Positions 19,561-28,488 are shown, counted from the stretch's first letter. The stretch: 64,000 bases of DNA from Flavobacterium sediminilitoris (GCF_023008245.1 NZ_CP090145.1:3472001-3536000); one strand, 5' to 3'. Numbers and translations are program-made. The notes: a model not told the origin generated them from the sequence alone.

Positions 19561-19720
19561 ACCCCAATTAAGCATTTCCATTCCTTTTTATTATCTTTTT
19601 GCTCGTTAATTAGTTTCATAAATAGTTAATCTAACTATTGTAAATAAGATTTTACATTTTAAAATCTTTTGCTTTGATTATTCGATTTGTAGTTCGCTAC
19701 ATCAATTCTTTGGGAAAAAT
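19561..19720 (+). repeat. direct repeat copy 1: promoter-like boxes plus three conserved hairpins
   Basis: This stretch matches 20959-21118 at roughly three-quarters of positions by eye, including one 24-base identical block around 19681-19704. It holds TTAAG (19568-19572), a 19-nt spacer and TATCTTTT (19592-19599) as a degenerate promoter. Three stems follow: 19621-19627 with 19633-19639 (AATAGTT); 19646-19654 with 19660-19668 (AAGATTTTA); and a stem with a TTCG loop, 19684-19692 with 19697-19703. Unlike copy 2 it is not next to a long ORF; the next gene starts 334 nt later. Confidence 0.8.
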
Positions 19721-19727
19721 CTAGCTG

Positions 19728-19895
19728 AAAAGTATACTCACTTTAAACAATACAACAACCTACTAAAGCATTTACGCCTCTTAAACAAAGTGTAACAACA
19801 CAGTTTACACCTATAACCTACTCCAAACGCACTATTTTACTACCAACTACACCTGATACCTGCACTAAACGCACTGTTTTAGGAGCAACTACACC
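19728..19895. repeat. degenerate tandem repeat, four 42-bp units
   Basis: Units 19728-19769, 19770-19811, 19812-19853 and 19854-19895 are each 42 bp. The last two are clearly related (shared AAACGCACT and CAACTACACCTG), while the first two are more diverged. The period is a multiple of three, and on the plus strand an open frame without ATG (about 19747-19914) spans it with Thr/Pro-rich 14-residue units. The minus strand is interrupted by stops. It may be a decayed coding repeat. The local base composition is richer in C than the flanks. Confidence 0.6.
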
Positions 19896-20053
19896 TGCTT
19901 TTTTGGTTTTTCTATAAACAGGCACAGCAGCTACTTTCTACCATCCTACTCTAAAATTTTGAGGCAATTTTAAATGGCTTTTTGGCATTGTTATTGTTAA
20001 TGTTTCAAATTATAACTTAGTATTAAGTTAATTTAAAATTAAATACAGTACTT
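19896..20053. other. rest of the intergenic region before the 20054 gene
   Basis: I see no gene here. The 3' end carries AT-rich sequence (TTATAACTTAGTATTAAGTTAA, about 20008-20030) that may contain the promoter of the 20054 gene, but no box fits the consensus well. Confidence 0.5.
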
Positions 20054-20737
20054 ATGGAAACAAATGCAAACAATTCAAAAAATGAAAAATCTACTAAGAC
20101 TAGAAATGTTCCAGTAGCCGATATTAACTTCGGCAATGTCATTACAACAGTAAGCGAAAAATGGGCAGCTTCTAGTTGGCTAACATTAAAATGGTTAACC
20201 GTTGCGCAATTTCAGGCGGATGCAACGAATTATAACAACACACTATCTATTAGATTATCTAAAGGCGCTACACGACCACAAATTACACAAACATTAGAGG
20301 CCTTAGAAAAAACAATGGATACGCATTTGTCATATGTAAAAGGCTACATTACAGATAAATATAAAAAAGAAAACAGTACCAGCTATTTTGCAGCTTTTGG
20401 TATTGAACACAAAGGCAATCGCTACCTGTTACCAACAGATAAAAACAAAAGAGTGGAAGCCTTGAAATTAATGATTAGCGCACTAACAGAGCACGAGTTT
20501 GAAGACAAAGAATTTGGGTTGGCTTTCTGGACTTCCTTACAACAACAATATAGTGTTTTAGTAAAAGAAGCCACAACAACAGATGGTCTGGTTTCGGTTA
20601 AAGTAGGTGATAAAAACATCTTAAAGAAAAATCTAAATAAAGGATTAAATGCCATTATTTATACTTTAAAAGCCAATTATCCTGATACATACAAACAAGA
20701 ATTAAGAGACTGGGGCTTTCAAAAAGAGAAATATTAA
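20054..20737 (+). CDS. hypothetical protein bracketed by repeats
   Basis: A soluble 227-residue protein without signal peptide or membrane segment. It is rich in Thr, Asn and Lys, with a central helix-rich region (RPQITQTLEALEKTMDTHL), an aromatic segment (SYFAAFGIEHKGNRYLLP, about 114-131) and a conserved-looking C-terminus ending RDWGFQKEKY. I do not recognise a named domain. I have the impression that similar proteins occur in several Bacteroidota, sometimes in multiple copies, but cannot verify it. Codon use (GGC, GCC, GCG, CTG more often) looks less AT-biased than neighbouring genes, hinting at a different origin. It is followed by a terminator and flanked by the direct repeats at 19561 and 20959. 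Confidence 0.75.
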   Translation: METNANNSKNEKSTKTRNVPVADINFGNVITTVSEKWAASSWLTLKWLTVAQFQADATNYNNTLSIRLSKGATRPQITQTLEALEKTMDTHLSYVKGYITDKYKKENSTSYFAAFGIEHKGNRYLLPTDKNKRVEALKLMISALTEHEFEDKEFGLAFWTSLQQQYSVLVKEATTTDGLVSVKVGDKNILKKNLNKGLNAIIYTLKANYPDTYKQELRDWGFQKEKY

Positions 20738-20780
20738 GCTTTAACTTGTCCTTTTAGTAAACAAAAGTGTTTGCAAATTC

Positions 20781-20812
20781 AATTCCTATTATGAAATGTA
20801 ATAGGAATTTTT
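20781..20812 (+). terminator. intrinsic terminator after the 20054 gene
   Basis: An 11-bp perfect stem (AATTCCTATTA, 20781-20791, with 20799-20809) with a 7-nt loop runs into T-rich sequence. From here to 20958 the DNA is CA-rich low-complexity sequence (repeated CAACAAC/ACAACC) with no gene. Confidence 0.8.
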
Positions 20813-20958
20813 ATTATCAATGCCTAAATAAAGTGGACCGTTTTTAAATTAGTTTTCATTTAAATGTACTTTTGTAATCAACTTATTTTAGAGACTTGCA
20901 CGCTGTCAACTCACATCCAACAACCAACAACAGACAACCTGACAATAGACAACCATCA

Positions 20959-21118
20959 ACCCAAATTAGGCATTCCAAATCATTTTTATTACCTTTGCGC
21001 CTCGTTATTTGATTTCATACAATAGTTTATCTAACTATTATTTATAAGATTTTAATTCTAAAATCTTTCATTTTAATCATTCGATTTGTAGTTCGCTACA
21101 TCTAGCCTTTGGAAAAAT
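20959..21118 (+). repeat. direct repeat copy 2: promoter and structured 5' leader of the symporter operon
   Basis: This is the counterpart of 19561-19720. It contains TTAGG (20966-20970), a 19-nt spacer and TACCTTTG (20990-20997), an exact -7 box, so transcription should start near 21001. The resulting leader of about 155 nt folds into three hairpins: 21021-21027 with 21033-21039; 21046-21054 with 21059-21067; and 21083-21091 with 21096-21102 around a TTCG loop with a two-base bulge. Loop sequences differ between copies while the stems are kept. It is a candidate cis-regulatory RNA. Confidence 0.75.
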
Positions 21119-21155
21119 TCCTTAACAGGCAATACATAATTTTAAAACAAATAAA

Positions 21156-22613
21156 ATGCACGCAGTAGATTATTTAATCTTTGTTGTTTACATGCTAGCT
21201 ATGCTTGGTGTAGGTTTTTATTTTTACAAAAAAAACAAATCTTCAGAAGATTTTTATGTTAGTGGAAGAAACATGAGTAGCTGGCACATTGGACTATCCG
21301 TAGTAGCTACCGATGTTGGTGGTGGATTTTCAATTGGTCTTGGTGGCCTTGGCTTTACTATGGGAATTTCAGGATCTTGGATGCTATTTACAGGATTAAT
21401 TGGTGCTTGGTTAAGTGCTGTTTTCTTAATTCCAAAAGTAAGTAAACTAGGTCATTTGCATAAGTTTTTTACTTTTCCACAAATTTTCAATCATTTTTAT
21501 AATGCCAAGGTTGCATTATTAGCAGGAATTATATCAGCTATTGGTTATATTGGTTTTACAAGTTCACAAGTGTTAGCTGGAGCCAAATTAGCCTCAGCAA
21601 CTATTGAAGGATTAAACCTTCAAACTGCTCTAATCATTATGGGGGTTATAGCAGTAGTTTACACCGCTGTAGGAGGCTTAAAAGCAGTAATTTACACTGA
21701 TACCATTCAATGGATCATCTTAATTGTCGGACTCGTTTTTATAGGTATTCCTATAGCTTATAATGCAGTTGGTGGTTATGACGTTATCAAAGCAACTCTA
21801 GCACCTGAATATTTATCGTTAACCAATGTTTCTTGGCATCAAATCTTAAATTGGTCTGTAACCATAATTCCTATTTGGTTTATTGGAATGACACTATACC
21901 AAAGAATTTATGCTTGTAAAGACGAAAAAGAAGCAAAAAAAGCATGGTTTATTGCTGGTCTATTTGAATGGCCTATAATGGCTTTTATGGGAGTTATTCT
22001 AGGAATGCTTGCAAAAGTTGCTGCCACACAAGGAATGTTTGACGGAATAACAGATGCCGCTTCAATGGACAGTGAAATGGGATTACCTATACTTTTAAGT
22101 ACAATTTTACCTATTGGATTAATGGGATTAATGCTTTCTTCCTATTTTTCAGCAATTCTTTCCACTGCTGATAGCTGTTTAATGGCAGCTTCTGGAAATA
22201 TTGTAACCGATATTATTTCTAAATTTTCTAAAAAAGAATTTTCAGAAAAGAAAATGCTTCAAATTTCACAAATTGTAACACTCTCTGTTGGAGCATTTGC
22301 AATTCTTTTAGCTTCTCAAATGCAAAACGTATTAGAACTTATGCTCTACTCCTACGCTTTTATGGTTTCTGGTTTATTTGTCCCTGTTCTAGGAGCATTA
22401 TTTTGGAAAAAAAGCAATGCTAAAGCCGCTTTTTGGAGTATGCTTTTAGGAGGTGGAACAACTATTGGACTAATTCTATCTAACAACAAATTACCATTAA
22501 ATTACTCATTACCAAAACATTTAGACGCAAATATCTTCGGAATTAGCATATCTTTAATAACATTCATATTATTATCAAATTATCATTATAAAAAAATAAA
22601 CAATGGAATTTAA
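21156..22613 (+). CDS. sodium:solute symporter family transporter
   Basis: A 485-residue polytopic membrane protein (about 12-13 helices) of the SSS family, which couples Na+ entry to uptake of small solutes. It shows the SSS signature area (SSEDFYVSGRNMSSWHIGLS near the N-terminus, VYTAVGGLKAVIYTDTIQ in the middle, and the Na-site region SSYFSAILSTADSCLMAASGN). The substrate cannot be read from sequence; its operon partners (amidohydrolase and two racemases) suggest an amino acid or acylated amino acid. It is the first gene of a five-gene operon, behind a ~155-nt structured leader. Confidence 0.92.
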   Translation: MHAVDYLIFVVYMLAMLGVGFYFYKKNKSSEDFYVSGRNMSSWHIGLSVVATDVGGGFSIGLGGLGFTMGISGSWMLFTGLIGAWLSAVFLIPKVSKLGHLHKFFTFPQIFNHFYNAKVALLAGIISAIGYIGFTSSQVLAGAKLASATIEGLNLQTALIIMGVIAVVYTAVGGLKAVIYTDTIQWIILIVGLVFIGIPIAYNAVGGYDVIKATLAPEYLSLTNVSWHQILNWSVTIIPIWFIGMTLYQRIYACKDEKEAKKAWFIAGLFEWPIMAFMGVILGMLAKVAATQGMFDGITDAASMDSEMGLPILLSTILPIGLMGLMLSSYFSAILSTADSCLMAASGNIVTDIISKFSKKEFSEKKMLQISQIVTLSVGAFAILLASQMQNVLELMLYSYAFMVSGLFVPVLGALFWKKSNAKAAFWSMLLGGGTTIGLILSNNKLPLNYSLPKHLDANIFGISISLITFILLSNYHYKKINNGI

Positions 22614-23037
22614 AATTATTACTCCAGAAACAGGAGAACACAAAACATATAATCATCAAATAATTGCCGAATTTCTATTTACACATTTAGAACAATATGG
22701 CGACAAAACGGAAGATATCTTAAAATGTATTAACTATGCTATGAATCCTTCTAAAGGAGGAACTATAATTGTAGGATTAGACAATGAAAAGATTGTAGGT
22801 GCTGTTATCTTAAACAATACTGGAATGGAAGGCTTTATTCCTGAAAATATTTTGGTTTATATTGCAGTTGATAATAGTCAAAGAGGAAAAGGATTTGGGA
22901 AACAATTAATGCAAAAAGCTATTGAAACTGCAAATGGAAATATTGCATTACACGTAGAACCCGATAATCCTGCCAAAAAATTATATGAAAAACTTGGATT
23001 TACAAATAAATACTTAGAAATGCGTTTAACTAAATAA
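22603..23037 (+). CDS. GNAT family N-acetyltransferase
   Basis: A 144-residue GNAT-fold protein. The acetyl-CoA pyrophosphate loop is DNSQRGKGFGKQLM (about 90-103), and the C-terminal NPAKKLYEKLGF is the usual motif B. It overlaps the symporter by 11 nt and ends 6 nt before the M20 gene, so translation is probably coupled. A role in acylating the amino acids handled by the operon is possible but not shown. Confidence 0.88.
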   Translation: MEFKIITPETGEHKTYNHQIIAEFLFTHLEQYGDKTEDILKCINYAMNPSKGGTIIVGLDNEKIVGAVILNNTGMEGFIPENILVYIAVDNSQRGKGFGKQLMQKAIETANGNIALHVEPDNPAKKLYEKLGFTNKYLEMRLTK

Positions 23038-23043
23038 AAAGTT

Positions 23044-24174
23044 TTGAAAGAGCTTATTCAACTTAGAAAAGAATTACATCAATACCCAGAAATATCTGGA
23101 AACGAAAAAGAAACAGCTAAACGTATTCTAACATTTCTTTCCCACTATTCTCCTGATACAATTATAACAAAACTTGGAGGAGAAGGAATTTTAGCAACTT
23201 ACAACGGAAAAGAAAAAGGAAAAACAATATTATTCAGATGTGAACTAGACGCTTTACCTATTCATGAGATTAATTCATTCAGTCATCAATCTGTTTATGA
23301 AGATGTTTCTCATAAATGTGGACATGATGGTCACATGGCAATTTTATGTGGATTAGCTAAAGAATTATATCAAAATCCAATAGAAAAAGGAACTGTACTA
23401 TTACTTTTTCAACCTGCGGAAGAAGACGGAAATGGTGCCAGAAGAGTTTCAAATGATAAAAAATTTAAAGAAATCAAACCCGATTATGCTTTTGCATTAC
23501 ATAATTTGCCTGGATTCAAAAAACATCAAATTATTGTAAAAGAGCATACCTTTACTTGTGCTGTAAACAGTATGATTATAAAATTAAGAGGAAAAACATC
23601 TCATGCGGGCGAACCAGAAAACGGAATTAATCCTGCTTTAGCAATTTCAGAAATTATTAATCATTTTGATGCTATTATTAAAAATGATGTAACACAACCT
23701 GATTATTGTTTAATTACTCCTATTTACATTAACATGGGAGAAAAAGCTTATGGTGTTTCTGCTGGATATGGTGAAATTCATTTTACAATTAGAAGCAATA
23801 GTAATCTTCAAATGAGAACAATAGAAACTCATTTAGAATCTATTATACAATCAATTGCATCAAAACATAAATTAGAACTAAATATAGACTGGACACAAAG
23901 TTTTCAAGCTAATGAAAACAATGTTGAAGCTATAAATATAATTCGAGAAGCCGCTTCTAAGAATCGTTTTGATATACTTGAAAAAGAAGAACCTTTTACT
24001 TTTGGTGAAGATTTCGGATTGTTTACACAAAAATTTAAAGGAGCTATGCTAGGTTTAGGTTCAGGAGAAAAAACGCCTTCACTTCATAATCCAGATTATG
24101 ATTTCCCTGATGAAATAATAGAAACAGGAATAAAATTATTCCATCAAATTACAAAAGACATTTTAAATGCATAA
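23044..24174 (+). CDS. M20 family amidohydrolase
   Basis: A 376-residue M20 (hippurate-hydrolase/IAA-amino-acid-hydrolase type) metallohydrolase. These cleave N-acyl groups or peptides from amino acids using a two-metal centre. Metal-binding motifs HKCGHDGHMAI (about 88-98) and PAEEDGNGARR are present, and the dimerisation lid follows KLRGKTSHAGEPENGINP. It starts at a TTG (23044); no ATG lies between the GNAT stop and conserved sequence. It overlaps the racemase gene by 8 nt. There is no signal peptide, so it acts in the cytosol. Confidence 0.9.
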   Translation: MKELIQLRKELHQYPEISGNEKETAKRILTFLSHYSPDTIITKLGGEGILATYNGKEKGKTILFRCELDALPIHEINSFSHQSVYEDVSHKCGHDGHMAILCGLAKELYQNPIEKGTVLLLFQPAEEDGNGARRVSNDKKFKEIKPDYAFALHNLPGFKKHQIIVKEHTFTCAVNSMIIKLRGKTSHAGEPENGINPALAISEIINHFDAIIKNDVTQPDYCLITPIYINMGEKAYGVSAGYGEIHFTIRSNSNLQMRTIETHLESIIQSIASKHKLELNIDWTQSFQANENNVEAINIIREAASKNRFDILEKEEPFTFGEDFGLFTQKFKGAMLGLGSGEKTPSLHNPDYDFPDEIIETGIKLFHQITKDILNA

Positions 24175-25318
24175 GAATTCCATCATAGAAATTAATCAAA
24201 ATGCTCATAAAAACAATATTGATTTTCTAAAAAAAACCTTTGGTAAAAAAGTAATTCTTTCTTCTGTTGTAAAAGGAAACGCTTATGGTCATGGTTTGAA
24301 AGAATTTGTTTTAATGGCATTTGCAAATGGCATAACTCATTTTTCTGTTTTTGACGTCGAAGAAGCTAAAATAATATTTGATACATTAGGAAATAAAGTA
24401 ACTATTCTTATTATGGGATTTGTTGCAGATGATGATTTGGCTTGGGTAATTAGCCATCAAATTGAATTCTTTGTTTTTGAACGCTACCGATTAGCAAAAG
24501 CATCAAAAATAGCAAAAAAGCTAAATCAAAAAGCTATTTTACATATCGAAATTGAAACTGGAATGAATCGAACAGGTTTTAAAATCAGTGAAATTTCAAA
24601 AGTAGCACAATTCTTAATCAAAGAAAAAGACAACCTCTATTTCAAAGGCTTATGTACACATTTTGCTGGAGCAGAAAGCATTGCAAATTATTATAGGGTT
24701 CAAAAACAAATTGTTATTTTCAATGAAGCAAGTTCAATTTTCAGTACATTTGAATTACATCCTAAAATAAAACATTCGGCTTGTTCTGCTGCCGCTATGA
24801 TGTTTCCAGAAACAAGAATGGACCTAGTTCGAATTGGTATATTACAATATGGTTTATGGCCTAGTCCTGAAGTTTTAGTTAGTTATTTAAACTCTAAAAA
24901 GAAAAAAATAGATCCTTTACAACGTGTTATTACTTGGAAAAGTGAAGTAATGAGTGTAAAACGAGTAAAATCGGGAGAATTTATTGGATATGGAACAAGT
25001 TTTATGGCAAAAAATAAGATGAAAATTGCAACTATTCCATTGGGTTACTCACATGGTTATAGCCGTTCATTAAGTAATCAAGGACGTGTTTTAATAAATG
25101 GAAAACGTTGCATGGTTATTGGTACAGTAAATATGAATATGCTAACAATTGATGTTTCTGAAATTGAACATGTAAAAAAAGGTGATGAAGTTGTTCTAAT
25201 TGGCACACAGGAAAAACTTACCGTTTCAGTCGCTTCATTTAGTGATTTTAGTAACCAATTAAATTATGAATTATTAACCCGTATTTCTAAAACAATACCA
25301 AGAAAAATTACACTATAA
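24167..25318 (+). CDS. alr: alanine racemase family PLP enzyme
   Basis: A fold-type III PLP enzyme of 383 residues. The PLP lysine is Lys36 (SVVKGNAYGHG), the second catalytic tyrosine is about Tyr294 in LGYSHGYSR, and the C-terminal beta domain (VMVIGTVNMNMLTIDV-like) is complete. Alanine racemase supplies D-Ala for peptidoglycan. However, Bacteroidota often carry the main alr elsewhere, fused to murF. This copy's place next to an amidohydrolase and another racemase suggests a catabolic or salvage role, and the family also includes racemases of other amino acids. Confidence 0.88.
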   Translation: MHKNSIIEINQNAHKNNIDFLKKTFGKKVILSSVVKGNAYGHGLKEFVLMAFANGITHFSVFDVEEAKIIFDTLGNKVTILIMGFVADDDLAWVISHQIEFFVFERYRLAKASKIAKKLNQKAILHIEIETGMNRTGFKISEISKVAQFLIKEKDNLYFKGLCTHFAGAESIANYYRVQKQIVIFNEASSIFSTFELHPKIKHSACSAAAMMFPETRMDLVRIGILQYGLWPSPEVLVSYLNSKKKKIDPLQRVITWKSEVMSVKRVKSGEFIGYGTSFMAKNKMKIATIPLGYSHGYSRSLSNQGRVLINGKRCMVIGTVNMNMLTIDVSEIEHVKKGDEVVLIGTQEKLTVSVASFSDFSNQLNYELLTRISKTIPRKITL

Positions 25319-26391
25319 TGGCTTTTATAAAACTATATCGAAGAAAACTAAAAGAAAATTATACGTTTTTAAACACCATGTTTAAAGAACGAAATATTGA
25401 ATGGGGAGTTGTTACAAAATTACTTTGTGGAAATACTATATACCTAAAAGAAATCATTTCATTAGGTGTAACCGAAATGCACGATTCAAGAATTAGTAAT
25501 TTAAAAAAAATTAAAAAATTAAATCCAAATATTAAAACATCATATATAAAGCCACCTTCAAAACGAAATATTTCAACAATTGTTCAATATGCTGATGTAA
25601 GTTTTAATACAGAAATTTACACTATTCAAATGCTTTCTGAAGAAGCGAAACGACAAAATAAAAAACACGGAATCATTATTATGATTGAAATGGGTGACTT
25701 GCGTGAAGGTGTTTTAGGAGAAGAATTGCTTCATTTTTACGAACAAGTCTTTAGTTTACCTAATATTGAAATTAGAGGAATTGGAACTAATTTAAATTGT
25801 TTAAGTGGTGTAATGCCTACTCAAGATAAACTAATTCAACTGAGTTTATACAAACAATTGATTGAAGCTAAATTCAATGTAAAAATACCTTGGGTTTCTG
25901 GTGGAACTTCTGTTGCTGTTCCTTTAATGCTTAAAAATGCACGACCTATGGCTGTAAATCATTTTAGAATAGGAGAAGCATTGTTTTTTGGAAAAGATTT
26001 ATTTACAGGTGAAACAATAGAAGGGTTACATAATGATGTTTTCAAACTCTATGCAGAAGTTATTGAAATTACTGAAAAACCAGATAATCCTATTGGTGAA
26101 TTAGGTGAAAATGTAGCTGGAAACACATACGAAATTAATGATGATACTGATTTAAGTACTACTTCATTGCGTGCTATTCTAGACATTGGATTACTAGATA
26201 TGCAACCACAATATTTAGAAACAGACAATCCAAATATTACTATCGTAGATGCTAGTTCCGACATGATGGTTGTTGATATTTCAAATTCTGAAAAAATTTA
26301 TAAAGTAGGTGATTTAATCTCTTTTAAATTGCAATATATGGGTGCACTTTATCTTTTAAACTCTGATTATATTGAAAAAATAGTGGAATAA
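25318..26391 (+). CDS. alanine/ornithine racemase-like PLP enzyme (YhfX/Orr type)
   Basis: A 357-residue PLP-barrel protein with Alr-N fold. The lysine in GVVTKLLCGN (Lys34) is the expected PLP anchor, and HDSRISNLKKIK, GTNLNCLSG and WVSGGTSVAVPLM match the ornithine-racemase-like branch rather than classic Alr. The start codon overlaps the stop of the preceding racemase (TAATG), implying translational coupling. The substrate is unknown. The operon ends here at a strong bidirectional terminator. Confidence 0.85.
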   Translation: MAFIKLYRRKLKENYTFLNTMFKERNIEWGVVTKLLCGNTIYLKEIISLGVTEMHDSRISNLKKIKKLNPNIKTSYIKPPSKRNISTIVQYADVSFNTEIYTIQMLSEEAKRQNKKHGIIIMIEMGDLREGVLGEELLHFYEQVFSLPNIEIRGIGTNLNCLSGVMPTQDKLIQLSLYKQLIEAKFNVKIPWVSGGTSVAVPLMLKNARPMAVNHFRIGEALFFGKDLFTGETIEGLHNDVFKLYAEVIEITEKPDNPIGELGENVAGNTYEINDDTDLSTTSLRAILDIGLLDMQPQYLETDNPNITIVDASSDMMVVDISNSEKIYKVGDLISFKLQYMGALYLLNSDYIEKIVE

Positions 26392-26418
26392 AAAACCCAA
26401 TCATAAGATTGGGTTTTT
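26391..26418. terminator. bidirectional terminator
   Basis: A perfect 12-bp stem (AAAAACCCAATC with its complement) and ATAA loop, flanked by A and T runs, serves both the racemase operon (plus) and the dsbD-like gene (minus). Confidence 0.9.
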
Positions 26419-26421
26419 GTT

Positions 26422-28488
26422 TTATTTCTTAAAATTAGCAATACCTTCTTTTAACCATGTTTTATATTCTTCAACATCTGGTGTATAACCTACTGGGTCT
26501 GATATATCTTTACCTTCTGAATTCAAAACGATATAATATGGTTGAGCATTATTTTTATATCTTGTAATCTGAAAATCACTCCATTTATTACCGATAGTTT
26601 TTATTTCTTTTCCTGTTTCAGGAGAAATGTATTGTTCCTTTTCATCTAATGAACGTTTATCATCAACATAAAGTGAAATTAAAACAATATCGTTTTTTAA
26701 CATTGAAAGCACTTCTGGTTGTGACCAAACATGCTCCTCCATTTTTCTACAATTCACACATGCATGTCCTGTAAAATCTAAAAGAATAGGTTTACCAACT
26801 TCTTTTGCATAAGCGACTCCTTTTTCATAATCATGAAAAGCGATAATTTTATGTGGCCCATAATGGGCATGTGCTGGTAAAACTGAAGTAGCTTCTCCTC
26901 CACCTCCTTGAGAATTTCCTACTCCATAAGGACTTTCACTATATGTCATTGGTGGTGGAAATCCTGAAATTAATTTTAAAGGTGCTCCCCAAAGACCTGG
27001 AATTAAATACACTGTAAATATTGAAACCAATAAAGCTAAAAATAATCTTCCAACAGATATATGTGATAATGGACTATCATGAGGTAGTGTTAATTTACCA
27101 AATAAATATACAGCCCAAGTACCAAAAATCACAATCCAAATAGCTAAAAAGACTTCTCTTTCCAACCAATGTGCTTGTAAAACTAAATCAGCATTTGACA
27201 AAAATTTAAAAGCTAAAGCAAGTTCTAAAAATCCTAATGAAACTTTAACTGTATTTAACCATCCTCCTGACTTTGGTAATGAATTCATCCAACCAGGAAA
27301 CATCGCAAAAAGCATAAATGGTAATGCCAAAGCTGAAGAAAAACCTAGCATTCCTACAATTGGAGCAATTCCTCCTTTAGAAGCTGCTTCTACTAATAAT
27401 GTTCCTACAATAGGTCCTGTACATGAAAACGATACAATAGCTAAAGCTAATGCCATAAATAGAATTCCTACAACTCCTCCTCTATCAGCTTGTCTGTCTA
27501 CTTTATTTGCCCATGAATTTGGTAAAACAATTTCAAAAGCACCTAAAAAAGAAGCTGCAAAAAAGACTAATAAACCAAAGAAAATAATATTAAACCAAAC
27601 ATTAGTTGATAATGCATTTAGAGCATCGGCTCCAAAAATACCTGTTACTAAAGAACCTAATAATAAATAAATTAAGATAATTGAAATCCCGTAAATAAAA
27701 GCGTTTTTCTTTCCTTCAGCTTTCGTTTTACTTTGTTTTGTAAAGAAACTTACTGTCATTGGAATCATTGGGAATACACATGGCGTTAACAAAGCCGCAA
27801 ATCCACCTAAAAAAGCCAAAATAAATATACTTAACAATCCTTTTTTCTCTTCTTTTTTTATCTCTTTTTTAGTAGCTGTAGTAGTCTCAACTTTCTTAAC
27901 TTCTTCTACATTAGAATTTGTTGAATCTGTTATAACTTCGTCTACTTTTGTTATAATTTCTTCGGTAGTCTTTTTATCTTCTTTTGTATCAGTAATTACT
28001 GCTTTTTCTTCAACTTTTTCTACTATCGTTTCTTGTTTAATTTCTGGTAATTTGATTGTTAAATTATCATCTTCTTGAATACATTTTCCATCGATACAAA
28101 CTTGTCCTGATAATGCTATTTTTATTTCTTTAAGGTTTGTATTTGTAACTTTTATAAGCTGTTTAAATTGTGCTTTATTAACAAAAAAGTATTCATCTAC
28201 TTCAAATATTTCGTTGTATTCTTTTATATATTTACCTTCTGTTGTTTTTCCTACTAAAGTATAATTTCCTTTTGCATTTTTAAATTCAAAAACAAGCGGC
28301 TGAGAACCTCCATCTGGTGTGTTTTGAGAATATAGATGCCAATTATAGTCAATTGTAGCATCTATTATTAATTCAAACTCTGTATTTGACTTTTGAATAA
28401 CTTTAGTAGTCCATTTTACAGGGTCTAATATTTGAGAATTTCCCGTTAAGGAAAATATTATTATTAAAAAAGTAAAAATTTTTTTCAT
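26422..28488 (-). CDS. dsbD: DsbD-like thiol:disulfide interchange protein
   Basis: This inner-membrane reductant conduit passes electrons from cytosolic thioredoxin to periplasmic proteins. It has a signal peptide, an N-terminal DsbD-alpha-like beta domain (about 20-140), a Glu/Lys/Thr-rich linker, a DsbD-type membrane region of about eight helices with paired cysteines (LLTPCVFPMIP and VSFSCTGPIVG), and a C-terminal thioredoxin domain with the CxxC at C577/C580 (GHACVNCRKMEEHVW). The 688-residue length is usual. It overlaps tilS by 1 nt and is the last gene of a pabB/lipoprotein/tilS/dsbD transcript. Confidence 0.92.
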   Translation of the reverse strand: MKKIFTFLIIIFSLTGNSQILDPVKWTTKVIQKSNTEFELIIDATIDYNWHLYSQNTPDGGSQPLVFEFKNAKGNYTLVGKTTEGKYIKEYNEIFEVDEYFFVNKAQFKQLIKVTNTNLKEIKIALSGQVCIDGKCIQEDDNLTIKLPEIKQETIVEKVEEKAVITDTKEDKKTTEEIITKVDEVITDSTNSNVEEVKKVETTTATKKEIKKEEKKGLLSIFILAFLGGFAALLTPCVFPMIPMTVSFFTKQSKTKAEGKKNAFIYGISIILIYLLLGSLVTGIFGADALNALSTNVWFNIIFFGLLVFFAASFLGAFEIVLPNSWANKVDRQADRGGVVGILFMALALAIVSFSCTGPIVGTLLVEAASKGGIAPIVGMLGFSSALALPFMLFAMFPGWMNSLPKSGGWLNTVKVSLGFLELALAFKFLSNADLVLQAHWLEREVFLAIWIVIFGTWAVYLFGKLTLPHDSPLSHISVGRLFLALLVSIFTVYLIPGLWGAPLKLISGFPPPMTYSESPYGVGNSQGGGGEATSVLPAHAHYGPHKIIAFHDYEKGVAYAKEVGKPILLDFTGHACVNCRKMEEHVWSQPEVLSMLKNDIVLISLYVDDKRSLDEKEQYISPETGKEIKTIGNKWSDFQITRYKNNAQPYYIVLNSEGKDISDPVGYTPDVEEYKTWLKEGIANFKK

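Noticed and set aside
19744..19917. Thr/Pro-rich plus-strand open frame as a gene
   Set aside because: It has no ATG, GTG or TTG start at a sensible position and coincides with the degenerate repeat; recorded as a repeat instead.
20813..20958. CA-rich repeats (CAACAAC/ACAACC) before the symporter promoter
   Set aside because: Short, irregular low-complexity sequence with no unit structure like a CRISPR or satellite.
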